Assembly: GCA_963978905.1 (NCBI GenBank)
Contig: OZ022258.1
Location: forward strand, 55,784,591 to 55,848,590
Direction of reading: 5' to 3'
Length of the DNA stretch: 64,000 nucleotides
Source of the DNA: Trichostrongylus colubriformis
Taxonomy: Eukaryota; Nematoda; Chromadorea; Rhabditida; Trichostrongylidae
Shown here one piece after another: positions 59,460-64,000 of the stretch. Position 1 is the first letter of the stretch, and the number at the start of each line of letters is the position of its first letter. The notes below the pieces were generated by a model. That model was not told the origin of the DNA. It did not search any database and was given only the letters and a program-made list of their open reading frames with translations. The translations under genes were made by a program, and so were the position numbers.

Positions 59460-59640
59460 CCAACCTCACTTTTTACGACACCACGGTGTGCTATTCCGGT
59501 GCTGCAATTGCTTGAAACTAAGCTAACCACGACCTCCTGGCTCTGTCAAAAATCAAAGTCTGAGTGGACGTGGCTAGCTTGGTCACGGGTCTATGTAGCC
59601 GAGATTGCGCACCGTGGCGGCACAAAAGGTGCAACCTAGA
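59460..59640. repeat. imperfect palindrome shared with 9850-9995
   Basis: CACCACGGTGTGC near 59491 faces GCGCACCGTGGCG near 59608, and GCTAACCACGACC with its inverse lies inside. A related half copy lies in gana-1 intron 10. Confidence 0.5.
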
Positions 59641-59916
59641 TGACTCAAGGCCCTTCTCCTTCAGGAAAGTATGTCGACTGGTCTGATTATCTTGGAGTGT
59701 ACCTTCGACATGGTGAGAATCAAACAAGTGTAGCTATTTCGATGAAGAGAATGAACATTGCTAGGGGTCAAATTCACCTCACCAATGTGTTTCTACTCGC
59801 GTTACACCTTTCAGAAGTACTAAGAAAAGGAAATGTGTCTGCAGTTATAGGTGATTATTCTATCTGCAGCTGACGCAAAAAAATTCTTCTGGAAATCACC
59901 ACGCAATGTTTCTTAC

Positions 59917-60094
59917 CACGTCTTAAAATCAGCTTGCAGATGATCATGTCAATCATTTGGAAGCACCGCTTGCTTGCTGCTTTTCTTTCATTTTTTTGTC
60001 CATCGCAGCGCCCTTCAGTTTGGATGAAAAACATTTCCAACAATGTGTCCATTCTATCACTATCAACAACAAATTTCAAATTATTTTTCAACAT
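59917..60094 (-). CDS. weak candidate first exon
   Basis: An ATG at 60094 opens 59 codons to a GTAAGA donor. It begins MLKNNLKFVVDSDRMDTLLE and has three cysteines. It lies upstream of the 58526-58734 exon on the same strand, but nothing links the two. It could be a chance frame. Confidence 0.25.
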
Positions 60095-60574
60095 TAATGA
60101 CAATTTGTGATCCTAATGTTTCTCGGCTATAAGTCCGATGAGGTGGACGTAGGATTAATCCTTGGCAAAACTTCGATTGATAATCATGCACTGCAGTAGC
60201 GGTTATCGATCAAGGATGTTTTAGAGCATTGTACCATAAGCCTCTGCCATGGAAGGGGTTCGTGTCGTCAGGATAGATTTGGAGGGAGAAAAGCGTTTTC
60301 TCAAACTTTTTTCAACTCAGTGCTTGACATTGAGCAGTGAACTCCAATCAGTTATGCATGACGCAATGTTACCTGCACTGTCCCAGATGATTATGGTACT
60401 AGCCGAATCAGCCCGGACCTTTGAAGGATATTATTTGGTCACGGTGAAATTCAGTCTTGGCTTCCTCCTCGCACAATGCGTGTGATAATGGCACTCACCC
60501 ATAAGTAAATAGTAATTTAGCTGGATGCAAATGCTATCTCTCTTTATAAGAGACATCCAGTGATGTGAATTTAA

Positions 60575-61186
60575 CCCATTGACGACCGTGTGACACGACG
60601 TCGTGTCACACCATGTTGGCCGCGTGGGACCGTGTGACACGATGTCGTGTCACAGTTACTTTCGCGCATTGTTTTCAAAATTCTAAGCAAATATTTATAT
60701 ATTATATACCCATCATACATATACATTATTGTGAAAAAGGTTGTTCATAGAAATAGCTTTTAGTTGCTGAGTTATATTTAAATATATGGGTGGGTAACTG
60801 GTTCTTGGAGCACATTTTGGGCTCGCATTGAAACAATAATGCATAAATAATGCTGGCATTGTGCCCTTAGCAAAATAAAGGGGTATACTCGGGATTGTAA
60901 TCATTAATCTGACAACAAAACACCAAATGGCTACTATAACTCCAAATATCTCCAGATGGGAAAGAACAATTTGTAGTGGCCGCATGTTATCAAAACTCGG
61001 CGCAGTTACAGTCCCTATATCTCAAATATGGATAACTACACGAGCTAAACATGAAAATATGACGAGTGGAAATTTTTTTGAAGAGAAGTGCATTTTCAAA
61101 GCCGCGTCCTACCATGTCGCGAGCGTGAGAAAAAGGCGCGCCGTCCCACGCGCCAGACAAGTGAAAACGGCGCGGTCGTCAATGGG
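60575..61186. mobile_element. 612-bp piggyBac-type element without transposase
   Basis: Terminal inverted repeats CCCATTGACGACCG, each directly next to a TTAA (60571-60574, 61187-61190). A subterminal GCGTGGGAC motif is present at both ends. The left end carries two palindromes of the GTGTGACACGACGTCGTGTC type. The interior is AT-rich with no long frame. Confidence 0.88.
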
Positions 61187-61730
61187 TTAAGGAATGACTA
61201 CAAAACTCCATGTGGTTTGCCATGTACTATGAATCGCGTTCCGCTTGAGCTGAGAACAGCGAATCGAAAATGGAAGCTCTGGCACTTTTCAAAGCTTCCA
61301 TTCTTCCTTTCCCTTAGGTATATCTGAGCTGTCGAACTTCAACTTCCATAGCGGACGCTGGTTCCGCTGTCGTAGTTTCCCAAGGTAGCACTTTCACTGG
61401 ATTGGTTCATTCAACGAGAGAATTCCTCTTGTTTCCATGCAACATCGTCAGATCCAATGGTTCGCTAGGAACTATAGTCGCATGTTGTTCGTGTCACAAG
61501 GCTGAATAAGGAGCAATCAATAGATCATGGGGTATTTCATTACCTTACTGGAGTGTTTAGCAGAGCCTCAAGGTAGCCATATACTTGACATTGGCTTTTA
61601 TATATTGGGTTGGGGAATAAGTTCCCGCGGTTTTTTAACACCGTTTTTCACATTGTTTCCTTCATCTTTCGATAAAGCTTATATATGTTTTCGATAGAGC
61701 TCTTTTTGTTCTACAAAATGCTACTATCTA

Positions 61731-62621
61731 TTAGGTTGGTGAAAAAGTCCTGGGACACTGAGAACTTTTCTTTCAAATTTTAAAAACTTTATTTCTTCGT
61801 CATTTCAAATCACAAAGTAATCACCTTCTGCCTCGATAACACTTTGCCATTTTTTGGGCAGATCACGAATACCTTTTCTCCAGAAGGAAGCTGGCTGTGA
61901 GTCGAAGAAGCGCGTCACCTCCGATTCGAGTTGAGCTTGATCATTAAATTCCTTATCTCTGAGATTTTGTTTGAGGGCCCTAAATAGGTGATAATCGAAA
62001 GGGGCAAGGTCGGGCGAATACGGAGGGTGAGGCAGTACTTCCCATCCAAGCTCCTCCAACTTCTCCCGAGACATTCTTGCAACATGAGGGCGTGCGTTGT
62101 CATGAAGAAAGTAAACTTTGTTTCGTCCTGGCCGCTTTTGTTGCATTGCCTCGCTCAACTTCTGCAGCTGATTAGACTAGATGCTTGCGGTTACTGTGGT
62201 ACCACTTTCGAGAAATTCGTGGCAAAGCATTCCTTGTGAGTCCCACCAACAGCACAGCATCACCTTTTCTTGATGGGTGTCTGTCTTCGATTGAGTCGGA
62301 GCCGCTTCTCCTAAGGGAAACCACTGGACTCTCCTGCTATGATTCGCGTAGAAGACCCAGGATTCATCCCCTGTAACGACCCCTCCCAGAAAGTCCTTAA
62401 TCCGGAATCGACTGAGGAGAGACTGAGCGATGCTTAACCTCGATGACCGATCTGAATCGCTCAGTTCGTGGGACACCCAAGTCGAAATAAGTCGAAATAA
62501 GTTCAGTGTTATCTACGATTGTGTGGCTATTGATCTGTAACGTCGATCGACCCACGGATCCTTTTTTCGAATTTTAACTTTTTTTTGAAATTGGTGTCCC
62601 AGGACTTTTTCACCAACCTAA
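61731..62621 (-). mobile_element. deleted mariner element inserted in the palindromic element
   Basis: An 891-bp element with ends TTAGGTTGGTGAAAAAGTCC and its inverse, flanked by TA at 61729-61730 and 62622-62623. The uninterrupted opposite arm (around 63740) shows the empty site, so this is a clean TA-duplicating insertion. A full-length mariner is about 1.3 kb, so roughly 400 bases are missing, all from the 5' half of the transposase. Confidence 0.92.
61805..62476 (-). pseudogene. mariner transposase, N-terminally deleted with one in-frame stop
   Basis: The catalytic part of a mariner (D,D34D) transposase, which cuts and joins element ends at TA sites. Visible motifs: VPHEL-type start (as SHELSDSD), VVTGDESWVFYAN (first Asp), FLHDNARPHVARM (second Asp), and HPPYSPDLAPFDYHLFRAL (third Asp), ending near AEGDYFVI. 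The N-terminal DNA-binding region of about 110 residues is deleted. An in-frame TAG at 62177-62179 splits the remaining frame between the first and second Asp; both halves are in the same frame. The protein cannot be functional. Confidence 0.92.
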
Positions 62622-64000
62622 TATTTTTCGATTCCTTCGACTACCTAATATTTATGAGGTTTGGAAACGAAGCAAGCTGAAGACAAAAATTGGCACTCTC
62701 GACACCTCATCTTCCTAGTCTACCATCGAGATCGAAAAATGCATGTGTATATGTTTTCGATAGAGCTTTTTCAGCTCTACAGGACGGTACTACTTTTTAT
62801 TCAAATCGCTCAACTTTTTGCGTTTTTAAGACTCACAAAGCGGTACATTGCAAAAGTGTGCACTTTCGTTATCTCCCCTTCCTCGCCTACCGTCGAGATT
62901 GGAGAGGATGTGCATACATGCCTTCGATAGAACTTTTTTTGCTCTTCAAGGTGGTGCCACCCATCTTTTGAATCCTGTCATATTTTAGCATGTAAGTATA
63001 AGTTTCCACCTTTTTTTCAACACAGAATTGCGTGATGAAAATGAATTTTTTCGGCAATATTATTTGATAGAGCTCTTTTCGCTCTACAAGATAGTGCTTA
63101 TGATTTTTGTTCAAATTATTTTTTGCTATTTTTTAGATCATTTTAAAGGAGTGTCAAATCGACAAAATCGAGCATGATCGACACGAAAATGCGCGATTTC
63201 GTCGATTTGGCACTCCTTTAAAATTATCTGAAAATAGCAAAAAATAATTTGAACAAAAACCATAAGCACTATCTTGTAGAGCGAAAATAGCTCTATCAAA
63301 TGATACAAGACGCTTCGCCGAAAAAAATTTATTTTCATCACGCAATTCTGTGTTAAAAAAGGTGGAAACTTGTCCTTACATGCTAAAATATGACAGGATT
63401 CAAAAGATGGGTGGCACCAACTTATAGAGCAAAAAAAGTTCTATCGAATGCATGTATGCACATCCTCTATTATCTCGATGATAGGCGAGGAGGAGAAGAT
63501 AAAGAAAGTGCACACTTTTGCGAGTACTGCATTTGTGAGTCTTAAAAACAGCAAAAAGTTGAGCGATTTGTATAAAAAGTACTACCGTTCTGTGAAGCTG
63601 AAAAAGCTCTATCAAAAACATATACACACGCATTTTTCGATCTCGATGGTAGACTAGGAAGATGAGGTGTCGAGAGTGCCAATTTTTGCCTTCAGCTTAC
63701 TTCGTTTCCGAACCTCATAAATATTACGTAGTCAAAGGAATCGAAAAATATATGGTAGCATTTTGTAGAGTAAAAAAGCTCTATCGAAAACATATATAAT
63801 CTTCATCGAAAGATGAAGGAAACAATGTGAAAAACGGGGTTAAAAAAACCGCGGGAACTTATTCCCCAACCCAATACAATGCTGAGCTAGCGGCCATAAC
63901 TAAAAGTGTATGAGTATCACATTTTCATACATCACTTTATATTTTCATGTTTTGGGTTTAGAGGCTTTGCTTTGGATTCATGCCATGTTACCAGTGAATG

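Larger units (their letters stand above)
61605..63874. mobile_element. 1.37-kb long palindromic element, copy 2, with nested mariner
   Basis: Ends TTGGGTTGGGGAATAAGTTC and its inverse, flanked by TA, with the same arms and the same mini-hairpins as 45376-46749. The total is 2270 bases. Removing the 891-bp mariner and one 2-bp duplication leaves 1377, close to the 1374 of copy 1. The centre is near 63180. Confidence 0.88.

Noticed and set aside
60249..60485. 78-codon plus-strand frame starting MEGVRVVRIDLEGEK
   Set aside because: Plausible composition but no acceptor, family motif or neighbouring exon; left out of the gene list.
1..64000. rRNA genes, SL RNA, CRISPR arrays, bacterial operons
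   Set aside because: Searched by eye for characteristic blocks; none seen, and the exon-intron structure excludes a prokaryote.

Overview
The window is animal nuclear DNA. Coding regions are split into short exons (about 56-168 bases) with GT..AG introns, spread over kilobases, and the spaces are full of small inverted-repeat DNA transposons and tRNA-derived SINE-like repeats. The style of the genes fits a nematode, most likely a clade V strongylid (hookworm-like): compact exons with long introns full of repeats, TTTCAG acceptors just before start codons that look like spliced-leader sites, and a D34D mariner. The species assignment is inference.

Four genes can be rebuilt exon by exon with phases that agree throughout. 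(1) 2729-10294 (+): a secreted/lysosomal GH27 alpha-galactosidase / alpha-N-acetylgalactosaminidase (gana-1 type), 11 exons, 407 residues. (2) 11512-15007 (+): a Myb/SANT-like putative DNA-binding protein with a C-terminal coiled coil, 7 exons, about 309 residues. (3) 18367-26631 (-): a ferroportin (SLC40) iron exporter, 14 exons, 478 residues, in which the vertebrate hepcidin-binding cysteine is glycine. (4) 28898-29586 (-): a 136-residue conserved-looking protein of unknown function, starting only 26 bases after the stop of an upstream open exon, as in a nematode operon.

Weaker gene candidates lie head-to-head with gana-1 (2261-2711), at 31228-31358, 41085-42463 (last exon split by a transposon), 44966-45199, 47014-47872, 54481-54817, 55943-56131, 56909-57214 and 58526-58734 (a membrane-protein exon). 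None of these could be named.

The right half is dominated by repeats: two copies of a 1.37 kb nearly perfect palindromic element (45376-46749 and 61605-63874, the second carrying a nested 891-bp mariner), two TTAA-flanked elements, a 500-bp Tc1-like element, four GGGTG...CACCC elements with about 9-bp target duplications, a second mariner remnant, and a 60-bp tandem array. No rRNA, CRISPR or prokaryotic gene was seen.
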